A stretch of 58,666 nucleotides of DNA from Oceanospirillaceae bacterium (GCA_024640955.1 JAHEDZ010000004.1:53374-112039), one strand, 5' to 3'. Counted from the first letter of the stretch, positions 44,453-54,114 are shown. The notes: generated by a model not told the origin, from the sequence alone. Translations and numbers: made by a program.

Positions 44453-45194
44453 GTTTGCAACAGCACTTCTGGACTCGAGCGAAGGTGTATTGTCGTTTTT
44501 AGATGAACCGATCAGCTTTGACCGAGAGCGCCGCTTTGATATCTACCGCAACAATGTTCAACACTCTCTAATCGAAGCGCTGAAGGCCAGTTTTCCTGTA
44601 ATTCGTCAACTTGTAGGAGCCGAGGCGTTCACGACGTTGGCGACGCTTTTTATTCGTAGTTCACCGCCCAACTCACCCTATTTAGTGGAGTATGGCGATC
44701 GCTTTCCAAATTTTTTGGAGGTGCGGGCTGAACTCTCTGACTACCCCTTCCTTGCTGAGGTTGCAAAGATTGAATTCCAGCTTCTGCGCAGTACCCATGC
44801 GGCCGATCAAACAGCGATTAACGATCAGCTGATCACGTTGGCGAGTGATCCCGACCGCTTACTAGCGAGGCGATTACGATTTGCAGCACCCACCGCGCTA
44901 ATGCCGCTGCGGTATGCGTCTGCCACGCTTTGGTTAGCGCATCAGCAGTCGACTCCAGATCTTGCAGGTATACATGTGAATCAGTCGGAGTGGTTGCTGA
45001 TATCTAGACCCAGCTTTCGAACGGAGCTTGATCTGTTGGAGCTTGACGAGTTTCAATTCATCTCGCAATTGATGAACGGAACTACGATAGCCAAGGCGCT
45101 AGATACTGTGGATGAAAATTTCGACCTCACGAGCTGCTTGCATCGCTTGCTGATCCGTCAGGTTCTAACGGGGATCGAGGAGATCAAATGTTGA
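44442..45194 (+). CDS. bufC: DUF2063 partner protein (BufC)
   Basis: The 250-aa protein has the DUF2063 N-terminal DNA/peptide-binding-like domain seen as partner of DUF692 enzymes: FDIYRNNVQHSLIEALKASFPV near residue 35, then HSSPPNSPYLVEYGD-type segment (RSSPPNSPYLVEYG here). It probably recognises the BufA peptide and presents it to BufB. Its start lies within bufB and its stop overlaps the DoxX gene by seven bases, so expression is coupled. Confidence 0.9.
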   Translation: MQSEFATALLDSSEGVLSFLDEPISFDRERRFDIYRNNVQHSLIEALKASFPVIRQLVGAEAFTTLATLFIRSSPPNSPYLVEYGDRFPNFLEVRAELSDYPFLAEVAKIEFQLLRSTHAADQTAINDQLITLASDPDRLLARRLRFAAPTALMPLRYASATLWLAHQQSTPDLAGIHVNQSEWLLISRPSFRTELDLLELDEFQFISQLMNGTTIAKALDTVDENFDLTSCLHRLLIRQVLTGIEEIKC

Positions 45195-45652
45195 GTTTGT
45201 TAAAAAGCATGGAAAGGCTCTGGGCCAAGCTGCCCGAGGATATCGGACTGCTGTTAGCGCGTTTTACTCTGGCAACGATATTTTGGCGCTCAGGCCAGAC
45301 CAAGATTGAGGGCTTTCAGCTAGACTTTATCGATATGAAGTTGCAGTTGGGTTGGCCTGTAATGGCGGACTCGACCCTGTTTCTATTCGAGTACGAATAT
45401 AACTTGCCGCTGTTATCACCAGGCTTGGCAGCGCTGCTGGCAACTCTCGCTGAGCACTTTCTGCCGCTACTTCTGTTAGTTGGGTTTATGACTCGCAGTG
45501 CCGCAGTAATGCTCTTGGTGATGACGCTGGTGATACAGATTTTTGTCTACCCGGATGCCTGGGTCACCCACGGGCTCTGGGGGGCTTTGTTGCTAGCGCT
45601 CATGAGTCGTGGAGCCGGGCGCTTTTCACTGGATGTGCTGATGCAGCGGTAG
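45188..45652 (+). CDS. bufD: DoxX-family membrane protein of the bufferin operon
   Basis: The 154-aa protein has four predicted helices and DoxX features: LLLARFTLATIFWRSGQTKIEG near the start and EHFLPLLLLVGFMTR in the middle. DoxX proteins are frequent last genes of DUF2282-DUF692-DUF2063 operons (gigD in Caulobacter). They may assist redox or copper handling in the membrane. It is distinct from the DoxX at 36068-36511. Confidence 0.88.
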   Translation: MLSLLKSMERLWAKLPEDIGLLLARFTLATIFWRSGQTKIEGFQLDFIDMKLQLGWPVMADSTLFLFEYEYNLPLLSPGLAALLATLAEHFLPLLLLVGFMTRSAAVMLLVMTLVIQIFVYPDAWVTHGLWGALLLALMSRGAGRFSLDVLMQR

Positions 45653-45671
45653 AGAAGGTTCAATCTAACCT

Positions 45672-45857
45672 CTACTGCTGTTTTCCCCGTCTATCCTTCT
45701 CAACTGTCGAAGTGTGATCATCGATCAAGGCTTGTAACTTCTTCCTGGCCAGATCCTGAGCGACCTTAATCTCTTTATCGGTTGCTTTGCGACCACCACC
45801 GAACAAAGGAGATACATTACTGCGGCCCTGGTACCCTCTAACTTTTGTCTCAAACTA
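45672..45857 (-). pseudogene. 3' fragment of an unidentified gene
   Basis: On the minus strand a 61-codon open frame without a good start runs from a stop at 45855-45857 to TAG at 45672-45674. It reads like the tail of a real protein (GYQGRSNVSPLFGGG, then DKEIKVAQDLARKKLQALID and the basic end KDRRGKQQ). No ATG or ribosome site lies in frame. It is probably the leftover 3' end of a deleted gene. Confidence 0.4.
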
Positions 45858-45953
45858 GAGATCTGTCAAATTTCAGTCCCCCTCAAAAAAAGCGCAAATT
45901 GCGAAATTTTTACAGCACTGGTAACTAGGTTAATAAATTAGTGTTAGTGAATT

Positions 45954-45976
45954 AAAAAACCCCACCTGGGGTGGGG
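45954..45976 (-). terminator. Intrinsic terminator, probably of pheA
   Basis: On the minus strand CCCCACC-CCA-GGTGGGG forms a 7-bp GC stem followed by TTTTTT (45954-45959). It lies about 175 bases after the pheA stop. Confidence 0.85.
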
Positions 45977-46030
45977 TAAGGATTCAACTCACTGGGAGTT
46001 GCAAGATGGGATACGAACAAGGAACGTTCG

Positions 46031-46081
46031 CTGTCTAATCCGTAGACAGCCTAACAGTATCAGATCTTGTGCAATGCACAA
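46031..46081. other. Two perfect hairpins in the pheA 3' region
   Basis: CTGTCTA-ATCCG-TAGACAG (46031-46049) is a 7-bp hairpin, and TTGTGCA-A-TGCACAA (46067-46081) is a 15-base palindrome. They lie between pheA and its terminator, within a 499-bp gap (45653-46151) that has no gene other than the fragment above. They may be a structured 3' UTR or a small RNA; no promoter was recognised. Confidence 0.4.
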
Positions 46082-46151
46082 TACCATCGTTAAAAAAGAC
46101 TACATCTAATTGATATAAATCAACAGTGACAATTTGTGCGGTGCAATATAC

Positions 46152-47018
46152 CTAACCTTCGATCTTTAATTTAGAGTGTCTAAACGGGTGAGCCAGATAG
46201 GTGCCCATGACACGCACATCTTTGGCGAAGAAGTGCAGCTCCTGCAGTGCCAGCTGCATCGCGCTCTCGTGTGGATGCGCCTCCACATCTAGGTGGAAAC
46301 TGGTTGCTTGCATTGTATCTGATGCCATGTAACTTTCGAGCTTAAGCATGTTGACGCCATTGGTGGCAAAGCCGCCAAGCGCCTTGTAAAGCGAGGCTGG
46401 AATGTTGCGTACCGTAAACATAATTGATGTCATGTAGGTGAGTTCTGGCTTTAGATGCGGCATGCGGCTCTCACGTGCCAGTATCAAAAAGCGTGTGGTG
46501 TTACCTTCAATATCCTGAAAGTTCTCTTTGACCACTTCTAAGCCGTAGAGCTCGGCCGCCAAGGAGCTCGCTATCGCTCCCATGCTCGGATTGCCACTCT
46601 CTGCTAGCGCAGCCGCAGCACCTGCGGTATCGAGTGCAGCGATCGGCTCCATGCCAAGCTCTCGCAGATGTGTATCGCACTGAGCGAGTGCTTGCGGGTG
46701 CGAAGAGACCTTCTTGATCGATTCGACAGAGCTGCCTGGCAAACCCAGGAGGCAGTGGTTCACTGGCTCAAAATGCTCAGCAATAATGTGCAGCTGAGTT
46801 TTCGGCATCAGGCGGTAGATCTCCTCTACACGTCCTGCCGTGCTGTTCTCCAAAGGAATCATCGCCAGACGCGCATCGCCGCCCTCAACCATAAACATCG
46901 CATCTGCAAAGCTCTCACAGGCGTGAGCACGCATCTCTGGGTGAACATGAGTACAGGCTTTGTGAGAGTAGGCGCCAGGTACACCTTGATACGCGATTAT
47001 TTCTTGGTTTTCAGACAT
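46152..47018 (-). CDS. pheA: prephenate dehydratase
   Basis: The 288-aa enzyme converts prephenate to phenylpyruvate in phenylalanine synthesis. The catalytic domain (about 5-185) starts IAYQGVPGAYSHKAC and includes IPLENSTAGRV and GNTTRFLIL, the Thr-Arg-Phe active-site motif. A C-terminal ACT domain (about 200-280, with KLESYMAS, the ESRP-like region) gives feedback inhibition. No chorismate mutase domain is present, unlike E. coli PheA. ATG 47018 begins at the conserved fold; a 22-codon upstream extension is unsupported. It is divergent from trmH. Confidence 0.93.
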   Translation of the reverse strand: MSENQEIIAYQGVPGAYSHKACTHVHPEMRAHACESFADAMFMVEGGDARLAMIPLENSTAGRVEEIYRLMPKTQLHIIAEHFEPVNHCLLGLPGSSVESIKKVSSHPQALAQCDTHLRELGMEPIAALDTAGAAAALAESGNPSMGAIASSLAAELYGLEVVKENFQDIEGNTTRFLILARESRMPHLKPELTYMTSIMFTVRNIPASLYKALGGFATNGVNMLKLESYMASDTMQATSFHLDVEAHPHESAMQLALQELHFFAKDVRVMGTYLAHPFRHSKLKIEG

Positions 47019-47143
47019 GACTTCACTTTTAACCGAGGTTTCAATGCGTCGTAGTATCTCACAGGCAGCCTGCTGTGCGAACAATCAAAGCGTGAGATTT
47101 CGCGGCCGCTTTGGTAAGGTTCGCGCACATTAAGGAGATTCGT

Positions 47144-47881
47144 ATGACACCAGTGCGCGAAGCGCGCCTATTGGAGGTGTTTCGGCGCCGTCAAACTGAT
47201 CTGACGCTGATCACCGATAAGGTCCACAAGACCCGTAACATCTCGGCCCTGGTGCGCAACTGCGATGCCGTTGGAGTCTCTGATCTGCACTATGTTGAAC
47301 CCAAAGAGGGCTATCGCACCTACCGTGGCACCGCTATGGGGAGCGAGCGTTGGGTGGAACAGCATCACCATGCAACCACTGAAGCTGCCATCGATCGGGT
47401 TAAAGCGCAGGGCATGGCGGTCTATGCCGCGCACCTGAGCCCGTCTGCTGTTGATTTTCATGAGGTGGATTACACTCGGCCTTGCGCCATCCTAATGGGG
47501 GCGGAGAAAGCAGGGGTTAGCGAAACCGGCGCCCGCCTCGCCGATCAGCATATTATTGTTCCCATGCTCGGTATGGTTGAATCGCTCAATGTCGCTACAG
47601 CCAGCGGCATTATTCTGGTTGAGGCGCAGCGCCAACGCCAGTTAGCCGGGATGTATGATAGAGAGGGACTCGATGCTGTTCGTGTCGCTCGCTATCTGTT
47701 CGAGGCACGATATCCGCGCATCGTTAAATTTTGTCTGCTCTGCGATCAGCCCTATCCGGCCTATAATGAACGCGGAGAGCTACTCGATCCTCAAAGCGTG
47801 CAGCCTCTGGTGAGCCGGGGGTTGGTTCTGGAAGCGGCACAACCAAAGAAGTGTCCGCGTAATCGATTCAAGGTAAGTTAG
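47144..47881 (+). CDS. trmH: tRNA (guanosine(18)-2'-O)-methyltransferase
   Basis: The 245-aa SPOUT enzyme methylates G18 in the tRNA D-loop using S-adenosylmethionine. KVHKTRNISALVRNCDAVG, MGAEKAGVS and VPMLGMVESLNVATASGI are the knot-forming family motifs, with the catalytic Arg in the NISALVRN block. AAGGAG precedes ATG 47144, which begins MTPVREARLLEV; the in-frame upstream GTG or ATG codons lack a site. rapA starts one base after its stop. Confidence 0.95.
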   Translation: MTPVREARLLEVFRRRQTDLTLITDKVHKTRNISALVRNCDAVGVSDLHYVEPKEGYRTYRGTAMGSERWVEQHHHATTEAAIDRVKAQGMAVYAAHLSPSAVDFHEVDYTRPCAILMGAEKAGVSETGARLADQHIIVPMLGMVESLNVATASGIILVEAQRQRQLAGMYDREGLDAVRVARYLFEARYPRIVKFCLLCDQPYPAYNERGELLDPQSVQPLVSRGLVLEAAQPKKCPRNRFKVS

Positions 47882-47882
47882 T

Positions 47883-50729
47883 TTGTCACAACTCGAATTT
47901 GTACCCGGCCAGCGCTGGGTTAGTAGTACTGAAGCTGAACTGGGTCTGGGTATTGTTGAGAGCTGCGCCAACCGGCGAGTTGATATCTACTTCCCGGCCG
48001 CTGACGAGGCGCGCACCTACGCTGTCAATAACGCGCCGCTGAGCCGCGTACTTTTTGTGGTTGGCGATCGGGTCGAGGTGGAGTCGGGTGAGACAGTTAC
48101 TATCCTAGACAGTGTCGATCACCAGGGTAATCAGATCTACCACTGCGAAGATGAGCAGGGCGAAGAGTTTGTGCTGCCCGAACGTCTACTAGCCGCTGAT
48201 ATCCACTTTACGAAACCCTCGCAGCGCCTGTTTGCGGGGCAGATCGAACGTCATGCCTTTTACAAATTGCGGATACAGACTCAGGCATCACTGGCTCGCC
48301 TGAACGCCTCTTCTGTCCGCGGACTCTTAGGAGCGCGCGTGCAACTCTTGCCGCATCAGTTTCATATAGCGGCTCAACTCTCATCTCCGGAGCAAGCTCG
48401 GGCGTTGCTGGCCGATGAGGTTGGGCTAGGTAAGACGATAGAAGCGGGGCTAGTACTGCATCAGCGCCTGATTACCGGTCGTGCGCACCGAGCGCTGGTG
48501 GTTGTTCCAGATAACCTGCTGCATCAGTGGTTGGTTGAACTGCTGCGCCGCTTTAATTTGAGCTTTAGTCTGTTTGATGCTGAGCGTTTGACCGCCGCGT
48601 TGGCTGATGGCGAAGCCAATCCGTTTGAGGCTGTGCAGTTGGCTCTGATACCGCTGTCACTGCTTACTCAGGACGACCGGGCGCTGGCGTTGTTAGAGCA
48701 GGCGTGCTGGGATCTGTTGATTGTTGATGAAGCGCACCACCTGGGTTGGAGCCCGGAGCAGGCGAGTCACGCTTACACTGTTATTGAGACGCTTTGTCGA
48801 ACGATTCCAAGCCTGCTGCTGCTAAGTGCCACGCCAGAGCATTTAGGAGCTGAGGGACATTTTGCTCGCCTCAGACTGCTGGACCCGCAGCGTTTCTCTG
48901 ATCTCGATACCTATCTGGAGCAGCGCAAACAGTTTGTCTCCATCTCGCAGTTGGTTGAGCAGCTTGAGTCCGATGGCGTTGACGCGGTTACCGAGTTGGA
49001 AGACCAGTTGGCCCAGCTCCTACCGGTTGGGAAACTTGAAGCGTTTAAAGCGGCTGGTGCCGAAGAGCAAGAGGCCCTGTTGGCCGATATCATCGAGTTG
49101 ATAGTCGCCACTCAGGGACCTGGGCGCAGCCTGTTTCGCAATACCCGTGCGGCTGTGCCGGGTTTCCCCGAACGCGTACTCACACCACACCCGCTGGCCG
49201 TTGATCTTGAAACGTTAGAACTGGAGCAGACACTACCTCTACATGAGCAACTCCACCCAGAGAACTGGGTGGGTGAGGATTGGATAGATGTTGATCCTCG
49301 CGTTGAATGGCTGCTGGGTTGGCTTAAACAGAGTGCCAAGCGTAAAACGCTACTGATATGTGGCCAGGCTCAAACAGCGATCGCTCTCGAAGAGCATCTG
49401 AATCTACGTCAGGGCGTGCGCTGTGCCGCTTTTCATGAAGGGATGTCGCTGGTCAACCGTGACCGTGCTGCGGCTTACTTTGCCGACCCGGATCAGGGTG
49501 CACAAATACTCATCTGCTCTGAGATCGGCTCTGAGGGGCGTAATTTTCAATTCGCCTCGGATCTGATTTTATTTGACCTGCCACCTAACCCAGACCTGTT
49601 GGAGCAGCGTATTGGGCGTCTGGATCGAATCGGGCAGCGTCATGACGTACAAATCCACGTGCCTTACATTGAGGGTAGCGCCACCGAGGTGCTGTTCCAT
49701 TGGTTTGATCAGGGCTTGGCCGCCTTTACTCAAATATCGAAGGTTGGGGATAAGCTTTACCGGGAGCATGCTAGTGCACTGGCCGAGCTGATGCATAGAC
49801 CAGATACTGCTGCGCTGGAGTTGCTGATTGCCGAAACGGCTGCTGAGCGTCTTGAACTCGAGCAGAGCTTAGCCCGTGGACGCGATCGCCTTCTCGAGTT
49901 GAATTCTCAACCAGGGTCTAATACACCTGATCTTATCTCGACCGTTCAACAGGCCGAGAGCCCGCAGGAGCTGCAGGCATACGCCGAACATCTGTTTGAT
50001 CGTTTTGGTCTGGAGATGCAGCCGCGCGGTGCCAAAGGTTGGGTTGTGCGGCCGGGAGAGGAGATGGTTGCACCGCTCACGACCTTAAGTGAAGAGGGCC
50101 TGACGCTGACCTTTGATAGAGAGGAGGCGCTGCAGCGCGACGATATAGCCTATCTAAGCTGGGAGCATCCACTGCTGATCGAGCTAATGGAGCTGATTCA
50201 CAGTTCGGAGTTTGGTAACGCCTCAGTCTGTACGCTCAAACTTCCCGCACTGCCTCCTGGGACTGTACTGCTGGAGACCTACTACCGGGCGCACTGTGTT
50301 GCTCCTAAATCGCTGCAGCTTGAACGCTTCTACGAACAACCGCTGTTGCGGTATCTAATTGATCCCAATGGCCGGAACTTAGCGGCTCATCTGGCACATG
50401 ATCCGCTGAACAAACTGGCACAGCCGCTCTCTTTGAGTGCCTCGCAGAAGATGGTACGCATGCTTCGCGAAGCTCTTCAACAGCAGCTGGACGCGGCAGA
50501 ACAGTTGGCACAACAAGCGCAGCAAGCCTTTGTTGATACCGCGAAGGCGAGCCACCAGCAAGAGTACGAGCATAAGCGCGAGCGACTCGAACTCTTGGCC
50601 GAGCACGGTTCTGTCGACGCCGAACAGGAGCTGGACAACCTGCAACAACAAGCGCAGCAGATCGAGTTGGCTCTCGAACGACTGGAGTTGGTGCCAGACG
50701 CGCTTAGGGTGATAGTCATTGGTGAGTAA
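47883..50729 (+). CDS. rapA: RNA polymerase-associated SWI2/SNF2 ATPase RapA
   Basis: The 948-aa protein (E. coli 968) recycles RNA polymerase stalled after transcription. It has an N-terminal tandem Tudor-like domain (FVPGQRWVSSTEAELGLG at the start), then helicase lobe 1 with Walker A LADEVGLGKTIEAG and DEAHH, lobe 2 with SEIGSEGRNFQFA and QRIGRLDRIGQ, and a C-terminal activator region. TTG 47883 is the likely start, with AAGGTAAG eight to nine bases upstream inside the trmH end. Confidence 0.96.
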   Translation: MSQLEFVPGQRWVSSTEAELGLGIVESCANRRVDIYFPAADEARTYAVNNAPLSRVLFVVGDRVEVESGETVTILDSVDHQGNQIYHCEDEQGEEFVLPERLLAADIHFTKPSQRLFAGQIERHAFYKLRIQTQASLARLNASSVRGLLGARVQLLPHQFHIAAQLSSPEQARALLADEVGLGKTIEAGLVLHQRLITGRAHRALVVVPDNLLHQWLVELLRRFNLSFSLFDAERLTAALADGEANPFEAVQLALIPLSLLTQDDRALALLEQACWDLLIVDEAHHLGWSPEQASHAYTVIETLCRTIPSLLLLSATPEHLGAEGHFARLRLLDPQRFSDLDTYLEQRKQFVSISQLVEQLESDGVDAVTELEDQLAQLLPVGKLEAFKAAGAEEQEALLADIIELIVATQGPGRSLFRNTRAAVPGFPERVLTPHPLAVDLETLELEQTLPLHEQLHPENWVGEDWIDVDPRVEWLLGWLKQSAKRKTLLICGQAQTAIALEEHLNLRQGVRCAAFHEGMSLVNRDRAAAYFADPDQGAQILICSEIGSEGRNFQFASDLILFDLPPNPDLLEQRIGRLDRIGQRHDVQIHVPYIEGSATEVLFHWFDQGLAAFTQISKVGDKLYREHASALAELMHRPDTAALELLIAETAAERLELEQSLARGRDRLLELNSQPGSNTPDLISTVQQAESPQELQAYAEHLFDRFGLEMQPRGAKGWVVRPGEEMVAPLTTLSEEGLTLTFDREEALQRDDIAYLSWEHPLLIELMELIHSSEFGNASVCTLKLPALPPGTVLLETYYRAHCVAPKSLQLERFYEQPLLRYLIDPNGRNLAAHLAHDPLNKLAQPLSLSASQKMVRMLREALQQQLDAAEQLAQQAQQAFVDTAKASHQQEYEHKRERLELLAEHGSVDAEQELDNLQQQAQQIELALERLELVPDALRVIVIGE

Positions 50730-51183
50730 CTCGGCGGCCAAGAAATTCGCGCTAGCATTGCTCACACTGGCGCTGCTACTGATCAGCTGGTGGGCGCCGC
50801 TATTCACAATGACGCAGCTCTGGCTGTTTGATGATCGAGTCTCGATGTTGTCAGTGGTGGCGACGCTATTCGACTCGGCAAACTACTTTCTGCTGCTATT
50901 AGTAGCCAGCGCAAGTATGTTGCTGCCATTGGTCAAAGCGCTTCTTATTTTGCTTAAGGCGATGCCTCATTGGCAATACGAACTCTCAACGCGTGTCAAC
51001 CAGGTTGTAAAGTTGCTGTCGCGCTGGGCGATGCTCGATATCTGGGTCGTCGCGCTGATGATCGTTGTTATCAAGCTAAGTGCTTGGGCCGATGCCCAGG
51101 TTGAGTGGGGGCTCTATCTTCATCTTGTTGTTGTTGCGCTGCTATGGTGGCAAAGCCGCTCGGAAAATCAAACCCAAGGCTAA
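50722..51183 (+). CDS. PqiA-domain membrane protein
   Basis: The 153-aa protein (GTG 50722, TTG 50719 possible) has four predicted helices and matches a single paraquat-inducible protein A domain (LSVVATLFDSANYFLLLLVASASMLLPLVKALL and SRWAMLDIWVVALMIV). The usual zinc-ribbon Cys pairs of full-length PqiA/LetA are absent, so it is the short form. PqiA-type proteins work with MCE lipid carriers in envelope lipid transport; no MCE gene is next to it. It overlaps the rapA stop by eight bases. Confidence 0.82.
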   Translation: MSNSAAKKFALALLTLALLLISWWAPLFTMTQLWLFDDRVSMLSVVATLFDSANYFLLLLVASASMLLPLVKALLILLKAMPHWQYELSTRVNQVVKLLSRWAMLDIWVVALMIVVIKLSAWADAQVEWGLYLHLVVVALLWWQSRSENQTQG

Positions 51184-51245
51184 ATAAACCCGGCAATCTG
51201 CCGATCCTCAACTAAACTTTAAGAAGAAGCTTAAACGAGGAAAGG

Positions 51246-51686
51246 TTGTGGCCTTTGCACTCTCTAAACTCTAAATATTCAATGCAGCCGCTCTACGCGG
51301 ATCTACTGCCAGACCAACTCTTCTTCAAAGACACCTCCCTCTGCTGCACCGAAGTGAATGAGAGTTTTGTGGTTCATCACAAGCTTGAATCGAGTGATGC
51401 CATTGTGGGTCTCTATGACAGAACGTTGCTCACTGAAGCCTGTGCGCAGCGCACCGAAACGAAACGAGCAGCTGATATACACCAAGCTAACTATGATCAT
51501 CTGACACAGGTACTGAACCGTCGCTTAGTGGCTGAGCGCAGGCACAGCTGCTGGCAGTTCATGAGGCGGTAGAGCAACTGGCTACGCGCCGCCGGTTGTG
51601 AGTACGGCCAGGGGTATTTCTATTCCAAACTGCTGACGCCCGGGAAGCTGCAAGCGCAGCTTCTCGAACGTAAAACCCAGCATTAG
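51246..51686 (+). pseudogene. remnant of a PAS-GGDEF-EAL protein
   Basis: The 5' part (51246-51572) encodes a PAS-like segment and the start of a GGDEF domain (YDHLTQVLNRRLVAER), then breaks into an out-of-frame tail and stops. About 15 bases later, in another frame, SNWLRAAGCEYGQGYFYSKLL is the C-terminal end of an EAL domain, ending at 51684-51686. Around 350-400 residues are missing between them. This is an internal deletion plus frameshift of a c-di-GMP enzyme. Its end overlaps the nhaB stop. Confidence 0.82.
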
Positions 51687-53185
51687 TGGTTGATCATCAC
51701 CATTGCTAGGCCAGTGATCGACATCAATACTGTGTAAGGCAACGCCATCCAAACCATTGTGCCGTAGGACAAGCGGATCAGCGGCGCAATTGCTGAAGTC
51801 AGCAGGAACAGGAAGGCTGCCTGACCGTTTGGTGTTGCCACCGATGGGATGTTGGTACCGGTATTGATTGCAACTGCCAGCGAGTCGAAATGCTCACGAG
51901 TAATTTCACCAGAATTCAGAGCGGCGTAGATCTCATTGATGTACACGGTCGCTACAAAGACGTTATCGCTGATTGCAGAGAGTATACCGTTTGCGACAAA
52001 GAAGACCGCAGGCTGGACGGATACGTCAAGCGATAGAGCATAGGCGATGATTGGCTCGAACAGATGCTGTTCATGAATGACCGAAACGATAGCGAAGAAC
52101 ACGACCAGCAGTGCTGTGAAAGGCAGTGCCTCCTCAAAGGCTTTGCCGATTTGGTGCTCCTCTGTGATTCCGTTAAACGAAGTTAGCAGAATGATTACAG
52201 TGAGGCCGATCAGACCGACTTCAGCCAAATGCAGTGCCAGAGCGAAGATCAAGAAAACGCCAACTAATGCCTGAATCAGTAGGGCAGCGCGATCGTTTTT
52301 GGATTTTTTCGCAGACTGAGACAGAGCGTAATCCTCTAGGATAGCGCGTACAGTCTTTGGAAGGCGTGCACCGTAACCAAACTTGCGTGTCTTCTCTAGT
52401 ATCCAACAGGTTGCTAGGCCGACAAACAGTACCGGGATAGTGATAGGTGCCATACGGGTAAAGAACTCCACAAAGTCCCAGCCAGCGCGCTGTGCGATGA
52501 GCAGGTTCTGAGGCTCACCAACCAGTGTACAGACACCGCCCAGAGCAGTACCAACAGCACCGTGCATCAGTAGCGAGCGCAGGAAAGCACGGAAATCTTC
52601 TAGATCCTGACGGCGCTCCTCTTTGACAGTTTGATCTGATGAGTGGTCGTGAGAGTCGTAGAAGTGCTTACCTGATGCCACCTTGTGGTAGACCGAGAAG
52701 AAGCCGACACCGACGGTAATAAGTACTGCCGTTACTGTCAGAGCGTCCAAGAAGGCTGATAGAAACGCTGCGAAAAGTGAGAAGAGCATCGACAGTGCTG
52801 ATTTAGAACGCACTTTCACCAGTATCTTCGAAAAGATCCAAAGCAGCAGATCTTTCATAAAAAAGATGCCGGCAACCATGAACATCAGCAGCAGGATAAC
52901 CTCGAGGTTGGCCTCTACCTCATGGTAGACCGAGTCGGGGCTGGTCATACCGATCAGGATCGCTTCGAGTGCCAACAGACCGCCCGGCTGCAGTGGGTAA
53001 CACTTCAGAGCCATCGCGAGCGTAAAGATAAACTCAAAGATGAGGATCCAGCCGGTGACGGCTGGACCAACCACTTGCAAGAGAATCGGGTTGATGAAGA
53101 GGAACAGAATAATTAGCTGTTTGTACCACTTGGGCGAATTACCCAAAAAGTTGCGCCACAGCCCAGACATGGTTTGCTGGCCCAT
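51683..53185 (-). CDS. nhaB: Na+/H+ antiporter NhaB
   Basis: The 500-aa antiporter expels sodium in exchange for protons. [13 protein letters not shown] at the N-terminus, [46 protein letters not shown] and [20 protein letters not shown] match NhaB closely; about 11-12 helices are predicted. TAAGGAAA lies six bases before ATG 53185. It fits a marine or halotolerant organism. The final residues overlap the decayed GGDEF/EAL gene. Confidence 0.96.
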   Translation of the reverse strand: MGQQTMSGLWRNFLGNSPKWYKQLIILFLFINPILLQVVGPAVTGWILIFEFIFTLAMALKCYPLQPGGLLALEAILIGMTSPDSVYHEVEANLEVILLLMFMVAGIFFMKDLLLWIFSKILVKVRSKSALSMLFSLFAAFLSAFLDALTVTAVLITVGVGFFSVYHKVASGKHFYDSHDHSSDQTVKEERRQDLEDFRAFLRSLLMHGAVGTALGGVCTLVGEPQNLLIAQRAGWDFVEFFTRMAPITIPVLFVGLATCWILEKTRKFGYGARLPKTVRAILEDYALSQSAKKSKNDRAALLIQALVGVFLIFALALHLAEVGLIGLTVIILLTSFNGITEEHQIGKAFEEALPFTALLVVFFAIVSVIHEQHLFEPIIAYALSLDVSVQPAVFFVANGILSAISDNVFVATVYINEIYAALNSGEITREHFDSLAVAINTGTNIPSVATPNGQAAFLFLLTSAIAPLIRLSYGTMVWMALPYTVLMSITGLAMVMINH

Positions 53186-53310
53186 AGGTTTCCTTACTCT
53201 AAAAAATTGTCGTTTTAGCGGGTGGTCGGACGAGTAATTTTGTTAGAGTAGGTGCAACCGTCTAAAGCCCGCCTCTGAAAAGGCGCACGAATTGTAGCAT
53301 AGGAAAAGGT

Positions 53311-54114
53311 TTGATTTATCTTCTTGCTTATAACAATCGCTTATTGATTGATAACGCCCAATGCCTGTTTCATGGACTCGAAAGTGTCGAGAATCACGTA
53401 GGTTATCAGTCACCCTTAGAGACGCTGGTGGTCGAGCCGAGCGTCAAATTGATGCGTTTGAGCCGTATGCCGGCCGAGCTGGAACAGGTTGATCTGCGCT
53501 CAGCTCTGGAGCTTCTCAGTGAGGATGAGTACCGCTGGGTCTCGCGTGCACAGCAGCTCTTAAGCTGGCGCCTACAGCATCAACACTGCGGGCGCTGTGG
53601 CGAAAAGATGGAACAGGCTGACAACGAGATGGCACTAGTCTGCAGCTCAGATCACTGCCGCAATCGGGTCTACCCGCGTATTTCGCCGTGCATCATTGTG
53701 CTTGTCGAGTACGAGGACCGAGCGATATTGGCGCACAACTCGCGCTTTACGCCAAACCGTTTCAGCACCCTGGCCGGTTTTGTTGAGGCTGGTGAGACCG
53801 TCGAACGAGCTGTTGCGCGTGAAATACGCGAAGAGGTGGGTGTCGAGGTGAAAGGGTTACGATACTTCAAATCTCAAGCCTGGCCGTTTCCTGACTCGCT
53901 TATGCTCGCTTTTCATGTAGAGTATGCCGGTGGCGAACTGAAGCCCGATGGGGTGGAGATTACCGAAGCGCGCTGGTTCACCGTGGATGACCTGGATTCG
54001 GTTGAGCTGCCGCCGCCTTTCTCAATATCACGGCAATTGATCGACGACTGGATAGAACGACAAAGAGCAGCGACAAAAAGCAGCGACAAAGAGCGGCGCT
54101 CAACGCTTGAATAG
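53311..54114 (+). CDS. nudC: NADH pyrophosphatase / NAD-RNA decapping NudC
   Basis: The 267-aa Nudix enzyme hydrolyses NADH and removes NAD caps from RNA. A zinc ribbon with four Cys (HCGRCGEK, then LVCSSDHC) lies near residue 96, and the Nudix box GFVEAGETVERAVAREIREEVGVE near 152. SQAWPFPDSLMLAFH is the NudC-specific motif after the box. The TTG start has AGGAAAAGG upstream; no in-frame ATG precedes the conserved region. Its last 15 bases overlap the convergent SCP2 gene. Confidence 0.95.
   Translation: MIYLLAYNNRLLIDNAQCLFHGLESVENHVGYQSPLETLVVEPSVKLMRLSRMPAELEQVDLRSALELLSEDEYRWVSRAQQLLSWRLQHQHCGRCGEKMEQADNEMALVCSSDHCRNRVYPRISPCIIVLVEYEDRAILAHNSRFTPNRFSTLAGFVEAGETVERAVAREIREEVGVEVKGLRYFKSQAWPFPDSLMLAFHVEYAGGELKPDGVEITEARWFTVDDLDSVELPPPFSISRQLIDDWIERQRAATKSSDKERRSTLE

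Noticed and set aside
46007-46036. Nine-codon ORF before the 46031 hairpin
   Set aside because: It has a weak ribosome site and leads to no downstream gene on the plus strand, so a leader-peptide role makes no sense.
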